A DNA stretch of 64,000 bases from the NCBI GenBank assembly GCA_048265185.1, contig JBLXBZ010000009.1:45619-109618 (forward strand), in the 5' to 3' direction. The stretch comes from JBLXBZ01 sp048265185 (GTDB taxonomy: Bacteria > Pseudomonadota > Alphaproteobacteria > Rhizobiales > Stappiaceae). A program made the position numbers and the translations under genes. The stretch's first letter is position 1, and every line of letters starts with the position of its first letter. A model generated the notes under the pieces. It saw only the letters and a list, made by a program, of their open reading frames with translations. It ran no database searches and had not been told where the DNA came from. Shown one piece after another: positions 17,065 to 25,161 of this stretch.

Positions 17065-17383
17065 TCGTCAAGAGCCGTCAGCTGTTGAAAGCGCACGGGT
17101 AAAGGCGTTGCAGAGTGGGAAAAAGCCCGCTTGCAGCGCCTTTATTCTTTTTTTGGGGGGGGCTAGCGGTTGCGTACGCTGGAGCTTGCGTGTTTGACGG
17201 CGCTAAGGCGCGCCCTTCAGGGAGGGGATGAGTAAATACGGCAATGAGTTATCAGCTCAATCTGATGTAATACATCAGAAAATGATCTCACTTGCGCGAT
17301 TTTGACGGGGCGCCCCGTAAGGCGGTCCGCCAAAATAATTTCGTATCTGGACTTCTATCGCGGTTTACCGCGTGACGAATTGA
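17065..17383. other. Inverted-repeat-rich region between convergent cheR and ctrA
   Basis: No coding sequence is supported in this 319-bp gap. It contains the cheR terminator (17102-17155), a run of eight or so G residues right after it, and four further dyads: TCTGATGTA/TACATCAGA (17261-17279), ACGGGGC/GCCCCGT (17305-17318), GGCGG/CCGCC (17321-17331) and CGCGGT/ACCGCG (17359-17372). The last ones may terminate ctrA transcription from the other strand. Confidence 0.6.
17102..17155 (+). terminator. Intrinsic terminator of the che operon
   Basis: A long hairpin: AAAGGCGTTGCA (17102-17113) pairs with TGCAGCGCCTTT (17133-17144) with one G-U pair. AGTGGG/CCCGCT continues the stem inside. It is followed by ATTC and seven T residues, a strong rho-independent terminator after cheR. 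Confidence 0.85.
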
Positions 17384-18073
17384 TTATGCAGCTTTTTCTT
17401 CTGGTTCGCGAAGAACATAGCCACGTCCCCAAACCGTTTCGATGTAGTTTCTGCCGCCTGTCGCCGCCGCCAGTTTCTTGCGCAGCTTGCAGATGAAGAC
17501 GTCGATGATCTTCAATTCGGGCTCATCCATCCCGCCATAGAGGTGATTGAGGAACATTTCCTTAGTGAGCGTGGTGCCCTTGCGTAAGGAAAGCAGCTCA
17601 AGCATTTGATATTCTTTGCCTGTCAGATGCACGCGCTGGCCTGTCACTTCCACGGTCTTGGTGTCGAGGTTGACCGTCAGGTCGCCGGTGATGATCACGG
17701 ACTGCGCATGGCCTTTTGAGCGACGGACAATTGCGTGAATGCGGGCGATGAGCTCGTCCTTGTGGAACGGCTTGGTCATGTAGTCGTCAGCGCCAAACCC
17801 AAGACCGCGCACCTTGTCCTCAATGCCAGCGTTGCCGGAGAGAATCAAAATCGGCGTTTTCACCTTTGAAACGCGCAAGGTGCGTAAAACCTCATACCCC
17901 GACATGTCGGGCAAGTTGAGGTCTAGCATAATGATATCGTAATCATATAACTTGCCGAGGTCGATGCCTTCCTCGCCAAGATCAGTTGTGTAAACATTAA
18001 AATTTTCGGACTTGAGCATCAACTCAATACTTTGCGCGGTCGCGCTGTCGTCCTCAATCAGCAGTACACGCAT
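17384..18073 (-). CDS. ctrA: Cell-cycle response regulator CtrA
   Basis: OmpR-family transcription factor, the master cell-cycle/flagellar regulator of alphaproteobacteria, activated by CckA-ChpT. 229 residues begin MRVLLIEDDSATAQSIELML; the receiver has phosphoacceptor D51 in MLDLNLPDMSG and K in TKPFHKDEL. The winged-helix output domain (about 125-220) includes VHLTGKEYQMLELL and YIETVWGRGYVL. I use ATG 18073 with GGGG 6 bp upstream; an in-frame ATG at 18106 would add 11 residues not typical of CtrA. It diverges from fliI across a gap dense in GANTC sites, and chpT lies 6 kb to its left. Confidence 0.96.
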   Translation of the reverse strand: MRVLLIEDDSATAQSIELMLKSENFNVYTTDLGEEGIDLGKLYDYDIIMLDLNLPDMSGYEVLRTLRVSKVKTPILILSGNAGIEDKVRGLGFGADDYMTKPFHKDELIARIHAIVRRSKGHAQSVIITGDLTVNLDTKTVEVTGQRVHLTGKEYQMLELLSLRKGTTLTKEMFLNHLYGGMDEPELKIIDVFICKLRKKLAAATGGRNYIETVWGRGYVLREPEEKAA

Positions 18074-18442
18074 ACCAATCCCCTTAGTATTGCCTATCCT
18101 GGGCAAGCCGCGCTCTCAATACGCTCCGGTGCAAAGGACTGCAGTTAACCTGAATATGAACCTTAGGTCTTAATGGTTAACAAAATCTGATTCCCACCTG
18201 CAAGCACTGATCGTAAAAGTTTGAGAAAATTTCTCAAGATCCTGAAAAATAGAAGGAATAACCTTCTTAAAAAACTTCAGAATCCACATTAAGAATCTCT
18301 TCTAAGTGACTCTTGCGACTCAATAGATCCAGCACGAATCCCCATGGATAAGACGCCATCCATAAAAACCCGCCAATAAGATTAACCAAAGTCGTAAACG
18401 TTCGGTTACTATCGGGTTTGAATTGGTAAATGAGAATCATTG
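18074..18442. promoter_or_regulatory. ctrA-fliI divergent control region with clustered GANTC sites
   Basis: GANTC, the CcrM methyltransferase motif, occurs here at 18189, 18280, 18293, 18308, 18317, 18336 and 18434. Two more (18446, 18467) lie inside the first 30 bp of fliI. About one would be expected by chance in this length. TTAACC or TTAAC-containing words, resembling CtrA half-sites, occur at 18144-18149, 18170-18181 (TTAATGGTTAAC) and 18382-18387. In Caulobacter, ctrA transcription depends on GANTC methylation state and CtrA feedback; a similar role here is inference. No classical TTAA-N7-TTAA site was found. Confidence 0.6.
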
Positions 18443-19768
18443 ATGGAATCGCTGTTCGCTGAAATTGAATCACTTCTGACCACCGAAATTTTTGGTCGCG
18501 TCGTCGCGGTTCAAGGATTGCTCGTGGAAGTCGCCGGGCCCATTCATGAGATGAGCGTCGGCTCGCTTTTGGCGATCGATGGCGGGCCGAACATGGCGCC
18601 GGTTCATGCTGAAGTGGTGGGGTTTCGCGAGGAAAAGGCTTTGTGCATGCCCTTCGCCGGCCTTGAGGGCGTGCGCATGGGATGCCGGGCCGTTCTGGTG
18701 GCGCGCGAGAGTTTGATCCACCCTAGCACAGCTTGGCTCGGCCGGGTGATCAACGCCATGGGCGAGCCTATCGACGGCAAGGGACCGTTGCAAATGGGAG
18801 AGGCGCCGCATCGTTTACGCGCCGCGCCGCCGCCCCCTGGGGAGCGCGCTCGGGTTGGGCGCCCGGTTAACCTTGGTGTACGAGCCCTTAACACCTTTGT
18901 GACCTGTTGCCAGGGACAGAGAATGGGTATTTTCGCCGGGTCTGGCGTTGGAAAATCCATCTTGATGTCGATGCTCGCCCGCAATACGGCCACGGACGTT
19001 TCCGTGATCGGATTGATCGGCGAACGGGGAAGGGAAGTTCAAGAGTTCATTGAAGACGACCTTGGCGAGGAAGGGTTGGAGCGTTCTGTGGTCGTTGTGG
19101 CGACGTCAGACGAAAGCGTGCTTATGCGACGTCAGGCGGCTTATATGGCCATGACCGTCTCGGAATTTTTTCGGGACAGGGGAGCTAGGGTCTTATGCAT
19201 GATGGATTCGATCACCCGTTTCGCCATGGCGCAGCGCGAAATCGGTCTGTCTATCGGGGAGCCGCCAACCTCGAAAGGATATACGCCTACGGTGTTTACC
19301 GAATTGCCCAGGCTTTTGGAGCGCGCGGGACCAGGTCTTGCCGGATCTGGATCAATCACCGGTCTTTTCACCGTTCTGGTGGAGGGGGATAATCATAATG
19401 AGCCTGTGGCGGACGCGGTGCGCGGGATTCTTGACGGCCACATAGTTATGGAGCGCTCTATTGCGGAGCGGGGGCGTTACCCGGCGATTAACGTCTTGAA
19501 ATCAGTTTCGCGAACGATGCCGAGGTGCGTTCCGGCGAATATGGCGCCGATTCTACGAAAAGCGCGCGCATTGATGGCCACTTACGCCGATATGGAAGAA
19601 TTGATCCGTTTGGGCGCTTATCGGCAAGGGTCTGACCCGGTGGTGGATGAAGCAATCGCCCGCCACGACGCGATTGAGGGGTTTTTGTCTCAAAATAAGA
19701 CAGAAGCGACGGGATTGGAGGACGGATATTTGATGCTCGCCAACCTTTTGGAAATGACTCCCGGTTAG
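18443..19768 (+). CDS. fliI: Flagellum-specific ATPase FliI
   Basis: Hexameric ATPase that, with FliH and FliJ, energises the flagellar type III export apparatus. The 441-residue protein has an N-terminal beta-barrel and the F1-ATPase-like core. Walker A GSGVGKS is at 166-172, Walker B is in VLCMMDSITRFAMAQREIGL, and the FliI/SctN signature GEPPTSKGYTPTVF is present. The real start is ATG 18443; the TTG three bases before it is less likely. It is followed 30 bp later by fliJ and diverges from ctrA. Confidence 0.96.
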   Translation: MESLFAEIESLLTTEIFGRVVAVQGLLVEVAGPIHEMSVGSLLAIDGGPNMAPVHAEVVGFREEKALCMPFAGLEGVRMGCRAVLVARESLIHPSTAWLGRVINAMGEPIDGKGPLQMGEAPHRLRAAPPPPGERARVGRPVNLGVRALNTFVTCCQGQRMGIFAGSGVGKSILMSMLARNTATDVSVIGLIGERGREVQEFIEDDLGEEGLERSVVVVATSDESVLMRRQAAYMAMTVSEFFRDRGARVLCMMDSITRFAMAQREIGLSIGEPPTSKGYTPTVFTELPRLLERAGPGLAGSGSITGLFTVLVEGDNHNEPVADAVRGILDGHIVMERSIAERGRYPAINVLKSVSRTMPRCVPANMAPILRKARALMATYADMEELIRLGAYRQGSDPVVDEAIARHDAIEGFLSQNKTEATGLEDGYLMLANLLEMTPG

Positions 19769-19798
19769 GATGGTCATGAGTAAAGGGAGTACTGTTTG

Positions 19799-20212
19799 AT
19801 GAAGTCTCGTGAGAGCCTAATACGGCTGAAGCAATTTCAGGTTGATGAAAAGCGGCGGCAATTGTCGCAGATCGAGTCGATGGTCGCGGAGTTTGAGCGC
19901 ATGGCGCTTGAGCTGGACAATCAGATCAAGCTGGAGCAGCAGCGGGTCGGCATCACTGACGTCGCTCATTTCGCCTATCCCACGTTTGCGAAGGCGGCGG
20001 CGCAACGTCGTGATAATCTGGCCAATTCAGCGCATGAGTTGCAAGGGCAGCTGGACCGAGCGCGCGAAGATCTGGCGACGGCGGTCGAGGAATTGAAGAA
20101 GTTTGAAATTTTGGCGGAGCGCGATCAAATGCGCGAACGCGAAGCGTTGGAGGCGAGCGAACAGGACGCTATGGATGAAATTGCGGCTCGGAGCAGGCGG
20201 CGCGCGCGTTAA
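19799..20212 (+). CDS. fliJ: Flagellar export chaperone FliJ
   Basis: 137-residue coiled-coil protein that acts as the central stalk of the FliI ATPase and recycles export chaperones. It is wholly helical, charged, with long heptad stretches (about 5-55 and 75-130) and a basic tail ending RSRRRAR. Primary sequence is weakly conserved in this family. The call rests on length, coiled-coil character and position right after fliI. ATG 19799 has AAAGGGAG upstream. Confidence 0.85.
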   Translation: MKSRESLIRLKQFQVDEKRRQLSQIESMVAEFERMALELDNQIKLEQQRVGITDVAHFAYPTFAKAAAQRRDNLANSAHELQGQLDRAREDLATAVEELKKFEILAERDQMREREALEASEQDAMDEIAARSRRRAR

Positions 20213-20363
20213 ACCTTAAGGGCGCGGGCTTTGTTTGGCGTATTTTGAATCGGTGATTTCGAATATTTTTTGCGATGAAACTGATTTAAATAATTCATGA
20301 GCGTTCATTGATTAGGAATTGGCGGTCTGGACGTTTATTTTTAATTTCATTACCCGGTTTTAA

Positions 20364-20391
20364 GCCCGCGGCGCATGCGGCGGGCCTTTTT
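20364..20391 (+). terminator. Intrinsic terminator of fliI-fliJ
   Basis: GCCCGC (20364-20369) pairs with GCGGGC (20380-20385) around a 10-nt loop containing the self-complementary CGCATGCG, followed by CTTTTT. It lies about 150 bp after the fliJ stop, in an AT-rich stretch, and directly upstream of the 6S RNA region. Confidence 0.7.
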
Positions 20392-20421
20392 CCGTTCTAG
20401 AAAAGCTTAATGCGCTGGAAA

Positions 20422-20580
20422 TATCTCCGTGAGAAGCTTATATGGTGGGTGCGGCGTAGCTGCGCTGTACGTCAGGAGACATATCCCCGGGGCCTTACGC
20501 ATTCCTAAGGGAGCTGTTCCTGCTCCGGCTCGTGGGCCGGGGCACACGGCGCCCACCTACATTGTAGGTTCTCCGGGATT
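20422..20580 (+). ncRNA. ssrS: 6S RNA (ssrS), upstream of ygfA
   Basis: 6S RNA mimics an open promoter and sequesters sigma-70 holoenzyme. The stretch ATATCCCCGGGGCCTTAC (20493 onward) followed by a purine-rich arm resembles the conserved central part of alphaproteobacterial 6S RNAs. The ends fold back. CCG-T-GAGAA (20427-20435) pairs with TTCTCCGG (20569-20576), and GGTGGGTGC (20444 onward) pairs with GCGCCCACC around 20549-20557 across a large imperfect hairpin. Its position before the 5-formyltetrahydrofolate cyclo-ligase gene is the classic location. End points are approximate to 10-15 nt. Confidence 0.65.
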
Positions 20581-20733
20581 GCACACCTCCAACGGCTGTT
20601 GCGGCTGCGCCGTAGCGCATGTTTTTCGCGCGTTAAGGGGCTCGCCGCGCGCTTGCCGGCCCCTGCCTGAGCGTGCAGCGCTTCGTAATGACGCGCCAAG
20701 AGAATGACGCGCTAAGGGGAAGGGGCCGAAAAC

Positions 20734-21354
20734 GTGAATGACGCATCCTCTTTATCGCCGTCTTCTTTGAAGTCGGCCAAGGCGCTTTTGCGCCAGGAGG
20801 CGCTGAAGCGGCGCGCGTTGCTGACCCCCATGGCGGCGATCGAAGGGGGGCTGGTTTTGGCTGAGCGCGCTCTGACCGCGCTGGACGACGCGGTTCCTCT
20901 TGACGGGGCGATGGTCATCTCCGGCTTTACGCCAATTCAAAACGAAATTGATCCTCGTCCGCTCATGGACGCCTTGCGTCAGCGAGGTCACAGCCTGTGC
21001 CTGCCCGTGGTGGTGAAGCCGTCGTTGATCTTTCGCGAGCTGAAGCCCGGAGCGGAAATGGTTGAGGCGGGATTTGGAACTTACGCGCCCTCGCCGGAAG
21101 CGCGTGTGGTCGAGCCGGACGTGTTGTTAACGCCTCTCGCCGCTTTTGATCGTCAGGGCGGGCGCATCGGTTATGGACGGGGCTATTATGATCATGCGAT
21201 TAGCGATTTACGAGCGAAGGGGCGAAAACCTTTTTGCGTAGGTGTTGCTTATTCGCAGCAAGAGGTGGAAACAGTGCCGTGCGAGCTTCATGATCAGCCA
21301 TTGGATATGGTGATCACCGAGCGTGACGTGATTTTTTGTAACAAGGTAGTTTGA
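20734..21354 (+). CDS. ygfA: 5-formyltetrahydrofolate cyclo-ligase
   Basis: ATP-dependent conversion of 5-formyl-THF to 5,10-methenyl-THF in folate one-carbon metabolism. The 206-residue protein has the N-terminal KALLRQEALKRRALL segment and the C-terminal signature RIGYGRGYYDHAI. It starts with GTG 20734, preceded by AAGGGG at 8 bp. It follows 6S RNA, as in many proteobacteria, and ends 3 bp before the next gene, so it is likely co-transcribed with it. Confidence 0.92.
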   Translation: MNDASSLSPSSLKSAKALLRQEALKRRALLTPMAAIEGGLVLAERALTALDDAVPLDGAMVISGFTPIQNEIDPRPLMDALRQRGHSLCLPVVVKPSLIFRELKPGAEMVEAGFGTYAPSPEARVVEPDVLLTPLAAFDRQGGRIGYGRGYYDHAISDLRAKGRKPFCVGVAYSQQEVETVPCELHDQPLDMVITERDVIFCNKVV

Positions 21355-21357
21355 TTC

Positions 21358-22191
21358 ATGCGTTTGTTGTTTCTGGGAGATCTCGTTGGCCGCGCTGGCC
21401 GCAACGCCGCCATTGAGGCTCTTCCAGGGTTGATCGAGGACTACCGGCTGGATTTCGTCATTGTGAATGGCGAAAATTCGGCTGCGGGCTTTGGGATAAC
21501 TGAAGAAATTTTGCAAGATGTTCTCGACGCCGGCGCGGATGTGGTCACAACGGGCAATCATGTGTGGGACCAGCGCGACACTCTTGTTTATATTGAGCGT
21601 CAGGATCAGCTCCTGCGACCGCTTAACTTTCCCGCTGGAACGCCAGGACGAGGCGCGCATTTGTTTAACGCGCGAAATGGTGCGCGGGTTATGGTGATGA
21701 ACGTGATGGGGCGGGTGTATATGGACGCCCTTGACGATCCTTTCGCTGCGGTGGAGGCGGCGTTGGGCGCTTGTCCCCTGGGTGAAGTGGCTGACGCCGT
21801 GGTGATCGACATGCATGCGGAGGCGACCAGCGAAAAACAGGCGATGGGTCATTTTGTCGACGGACGCGCCAGTCTTGTGGTTGGAACGCATACGCATGTG
21901 CCCACGGCTGATCATCAGATACTGCCAGGCGGAACGGCGTATATGTCCGACGCGGGAATGTGCGGAGATTATGATTCCGTTCTGGGAATGGAGAAAGAGG
22001 AGCCGGTGAACCGGTTTTTGCGCAAAATTCCGGGCAATCGGTTCACGCCCTCTCTTGGAGACGCCACGATTTGCGGCGTCGCGGTTGAAATCGATGATTT
22101 AAGCGGTTTGGCGACGCATGTGGCGCCGGTGCGCCTGGGAGGGCGGTTGTCGCAGGAAAAGCCGTGGTTCTGGACGGATTCAAAAAACTGA
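21358..22191 (+). CDS. ymdB: YmdB/TIGR00282 family metallophosphoesterase
   Basis: 277-residue dinuclear-metal phosphodiesterase of the family that includes Bacillus YmdB (2',3'-cyclic nucleotide 2'-phosphodiesterase/cAMP phosphodiesterase). Metal-binding motifs are visible: FLGDLVGRAGR (D8), VNGENSAAGFGIT, TTGNHVWDQ and GTHTHVPTADHQILPGGTAY. There is no signal peptide, so it is cytoplasmic. It lies between ygfA and yebC in a same-strand cluster. The physiological substrate in alphaproteobacteria is uncertain. Confidence 0.88.
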   Translation: MRLLFLGDLVGRAGRNAAIEALPGLIEDYRLDFVIVNGENSAAGFGITEEILQDVLDAGADVVTTGNHVWDQRDTLVYIERQDQLLRPLNFPAGTPGRGAHLFNARNGARVMVMNVMGRVYMDALDDPFAAVEAALGACPLGEVADAVVIDMHAEATSEKQAMGHFVDGRASLVVGTHTHVPTADHQILPGGTAYMSDAGMCGDYDSVLGMEKEEPVNRFLRKIPGNRFTPSLGDATICGVAVEIDDLSGLATHVAPVRLGGRLSQEKPWFWTDSKN

Positions 22192-22311
22192 GACGCATTA
22201 AGACGCTCTGCGCCGGGCTTTTGGCGGATCTCTGGATTTTACCGATCATCCACCTTATAAGCGGGTAATTCGATCACTATTCGACAATAACAGGATTAGC
22301 CGGGAACAAAC

Positions 22312-23061
22312 ATGGCCGGACATTCAAAATTCAAGAATATCATGCATCGCAAAGGGCGTCAGGACAGCGTACGCTCGAAGATGTTCTCTAAGCTTTCTAA
22401 AGAAATTACCGTTGCGGCGAAGGTCGGCGGTCCGGATCCCGACGCCAATCCTCGTTTGCGTCTGGCGATTCAGAACGCCAAAGGGCAGTCCATGCCCAAG
22501 GACAATATTCAACGCGCCATCAGTAAGTCTCAACAGGGCGACGCCGCCAATTACGATGAGATCCGTTATGAGGGCTATGGGCCCGGCGGTACAGCGATTA
22601 TCGTAGAGGCGCTTACGGACAATAGAAATCGTTCAGCTTCCAACGTGCGCTCAACTTTCTCCAAATATGGCGGGTCTCTTGGGGAGACAGGCTCCGTTTC
22701 CTTTATGTTTGACCGCGTGGGAGAAATTGTTTTCAAGGCGAGCGTGGGCGACCCTGATTCCGTGCTTGAGGCGGGCATCGAAGCTGGCGCTGATGACGTG
22801 CAATCCGACGAAGAGACGCATACGATCACATGCGCTTTTGAAGATGTGGGAGATGTGTCAAAGGCGTTGGAGGCGGCGCTCGGCGAAGCGGAAAGCGTCA
22901 ATCTTATCTGGAAGCCGCAAAATTTGATCGCCGTCGATGCGGATAAGGCGCAAACGCTGGTCAAACTTATCGGCATTCTTGAAGACGATGACGACGTTCA
23001 GAACGTATATTCGAATTTCGACATCGACGAAGACACTTGGAACGCTCTTTCTGAAGGATAA
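22312..23061 (+). CDS. yebC: YebC/PmpR family transcriptional regulator or translation factor
   Basis: 249 residues beginning MAGHSKFKNIMHRKGRQD, the invariant YebC N-terminus, with three alpha/beta domains and the GYGPGGTAIIVEALTDNRNR signature. Known members act as DNA-binding regulators, and recent work on the family points to a role at the ribosome on difficult peptide sequences. In many proteobacteria it precedes ruvC; here ruvC lies about 15 kb away and faces the opposite way. Confidence 0.95.
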   Translation: MAGHSKFKNIMHRKGRQDSVRSKMFSKLSKEITVAAKVGGPDPDANPRLRLAIQNAKGQSMPKDNIQRAISKSQQGDAANYDEIRYEGYGPGGTAIIVEALTDNRNRSASNVRSTFSKYGGSLGETGSVSFMFDRVGEIVFKASVGDPDSVLEAGIEAGADDVQSDEETHTITCAFEDVGDVSKALEAALGEAESVNLIWKPQNLIAVDADKAQTLVKLIGILEDDDDVQNVYSNFDIDEDTWNALSEG

Positions 23062-23108
23062 AGCGGTCCGTGGGCGGTTGCTCCGTTAAGTATTTTCGTT
23101 GTTCAGCC

Positions 23109-23891
23109 TTAACGAAGAAGGTCGTCAAACAAAGGTATGCTGGTTACGGCGGCTACGCCGATCAGGATATAAGCGAGCAGGCGATAGACCGAAGGGTTGG
23201 ATCGGCGAAATCCTTGGGCGCCGAGAAATAACGTGGCGGCGTAGACCGGCGCCGTCACGATGATTAGCGCCAGCGTCTCGCGTGTGAAGAAACCATAATA
23301 GAAAAACGCGGCGTAAACAGACAGGCTGTTGAGGGCGAAGAAAACGATTAGATTGGCGCGCACGGTGGCGGGTGGTTTGGGACCCGATAACCAAAAGGCG
23401 ACCACAGGCGGACCTGAGACCTGAGACACGCCGGACAGAACGCCGGAAAGGGCGCCCACGCCCAGCGAGGCCAAGAGCGTTGGCTGGCCGCGATATCTCC
23501 AGCCGGAAATCAACAATAGCAATGCGCCGAGAATTATCAGGCATATCAACCAGCGCAGGGTGAGAAGATCCGCCTGCGCCAACACCCATGCGCCGATGGG
23601 AACGCAAAGCATGGCGGCGGTTATGGTGGGGGCGACGGTCTTGACGTCGCATTGGCGCAAAGCGTTGAACAACAACGGTAGCGTGACGATTGAATCGAGG
23701 ACGAGAAATGCGGCGGCGGCGGTCTGGGGCGCAATGACCGTGGAGGCGACCGGCATGTAAATCATGGCTGCGCCGAAGCCGGAAAAACCTCTTATCAACC
23801 CGGCGACGGCGATCGCGGCGATGATCAGAACCGTCTTTGACAAATCAAGTTCCCAAGCGGGCATGCCGAGGAGGGAGAACAAGTCAAACAT
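23109..23891 (-). CDS. TauE/SafE (TSUP) family permease
   Basis: 260-residue inner-membrane protein with about eight hydrophobic segments and the TSUP N-terminal repeat motif GLIRGFSGFGAAMIYMP. The second half repeats it in degenerate form as SGVLSGVSQVSGPPVVAFWL. The family exports or imports sulfite, sulfoacetate and related anions; no substrate can be inferred here. It stands alone between yebC (convergent) and the OMP gene (same strand, about 160 bp away). Confidence 0.85.
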   Translation of the reverse strand: MFDLFSLLGMPAWELDLSKTVLIIAAIAVAGLIRGFSGFGAAMIYMPVASTVIAPQTAAAAFLVLDSIVTLPLLFNALRQCDVKTVAPTITAAMLCVPIGAWVLAQADLLTLRWLICLIILGALLLLISGWRYRGQPTLLASLGVGALSGVLSGVSQVSGPPVVAFWLSGPKPPATVRANLIVFFALNSLSVYAAFFYYGFFTRETLALIIVTAPVYAATLFLGAQGFRRSNPSVYRLLAYILIGVAAVTSIPLFDDLLR

Positions 23892-23948
23892 TACGGCGAA
23901 CCTTGAAACACCTTGGGAGCGCGGGTAAGGGGCGTCGTTGAATATGAA

Positions 23949-23970
23949 AAGGCGACCTTTGGGCCGCCTT
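23949..23970 (-). terminator. Candidate terminator for the OMP gene
   Basis: AAGGCG (23949-23954) and CGCCTT (23965-23970) form a stem. Read leftward, it is followed by TTTTC. It lies about 80 bp past the stop of the outer-membrane protein gene. Confidence 0.5.
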
Positions 23971-24051
23971 AATCATGAGCGCGTTGTGGCTTCAGGCTAG
24001 CTAGGCCGGGCTTCAGGTTTCACGCCTGGCCGCCTTTGCTGGAGGCGCGTT

Positions 24052-24885
24052 TCAGTAGTTTCCAACCGCTGGGGCGGCGGAGAAGTAGCCCGCGTTTGAA
24101 GACACGTAGCTTGGCTCTGAATCAAACATATATCTCAGACCAACCCGAAATTCATGGGCGTTGATGTCTTCATAATTGATGCGGTTCGTGCCTGTGCCTG
24201 CGTTATAAAGCGGCGCGGACTGCCCGCCGCCAATATGCAGGTAGCGGTAACCGGCGTCGAGGGAAAGGTTTTGCGTGAAGGCGTATGAGCCGCCGGCCAT
24301 AAGCGCCCAAGCAAGGTTCCACTTGCCGCCACCTTTGTATTGGGTCTCAACGCCATTGGGATTGGCTGAACGCACGTTGGAAACGCCCACGTAGGACGCG
24401 CCAAGACCTGCGCCGACATAGGGCGTGAAGCCGTTGAAATTACCAAGGTCCACGTAGCCGTTCAACATGACGGTCCATACGTCGATATCCGCGGTTTCGC
24501 GTGAATAATCGTTATTGCCGGTAGAGGCGCAAACGCCGGCGCAAGCTTCGCTGGAGAAGCTGGCGGGCCATTCATAGTCCGCCGTCAGATCCGCGCGGAA
24601 GTAATCGTTGAACTTATAACCGACGCCAACGCTGATGAGGCCGGTGTCATTCAGCGATTCATTGCGGAAATCCGCTTTGCCGATGATGGGGTCGCTGAAG
24701 CTGGCGCTTGGATCTTGGTAGGTTTTATACCCAATATCTCCACGCAAATACCAGCCGCCTGTGGCTGGAACTTGCGGCACATGTTCGATAACAGGCGCTG
24801 GCATTGGCATATCGGCGGCGAATACTGACGACGAAGCGATCATTACGACGCCGGCCAAAGACATTTTAAGGATATGGTTGCCCAT
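24052..24885 (-). CDS. Outer-membrane beta-barrel protein (Omp25-like)
   Basis: 277 residues with a classical signal peptide cleaved near VFA/ADMP. A proline-rich spacer follows, then a small beta-barrel with GWYLRGDIGYKTYQ at the first strand, GVGYKFNDYFRADLTADYEW and a late strand GLRYMF. This pattern fits the eight-stranded Omp25/Omp31-type porin-like family of Rhizobiales. About 20 residues rich in S, A, G and Y follow the last strand, whereas OMPs normally end at the aromatic residue of the final strand. ATG 24885 has GAGGA 8 bp upstream. It is monocistronic by appearance. Confidence 0.82.
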   Translation of the reverse strand: MGNHILKMSLAGVVMIASSSVFAADMPMPAPVIEHVPQVPATGGWYLRGDIGYKTYQDPSASFSDPIIGKADFRNESLNDTGLISVGVGYKFNDYFRADLTADYEWPASFSSEACAGVCASTGNNDYSRETADIDVWTVMLNGYVDLGNFNGFTPYVGAGLGASYVGVSNVRSANPNGVETQYKGGGKWNLAWALMAGGSYAFTQNLSLDAGYRYLHIGGGQSAPLYNAGTGTNRINYEDINAHEFRVGLRYMFDSEPSYVSSNAGYFSAAPAVGNY

Positions 24886-25085
24886 GTCTTGGTCCTCGGT
24901 TGGAACGCCCGCAACGATGGCGTTGCTGGTCGTACACTGAAACATGAGGATAACTTGCATGAGAATGCTTAATCTAAGCTTAACTTTATTTTTTAACTGC
25001 GTTTTTTTACCTTAACAACAAGTAAAGTTTATACGGTTTTGATCTTAATTTCTTAACAATATCTAAAGAAGAAGCGTAAGAAAAT

Positions 25086-25123
25086 TCTCCCCGCCGGGGG
25101 CGGGTAGGCCGAGGGCGGGGAGA
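25086..25123 (-). terminator. Intrinsic terminator downstream of glmM
   Basis: TCTCCCCGCC (25086-25095) pairs perfectly with GGCGGGGAGA (25114-25123). On the minus strand it is followed by ATTTTCTT. Just upstream of it (25130-25147) sits an 18-bp perfect palindrome, GGTCGGCGC joined to GCGCCGACC. Confidence 0.7.
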
Positions 25124-25161
25124 TTGAAAGGTCGGCGCGCGCCGACCAAGACCAGTTGCGC

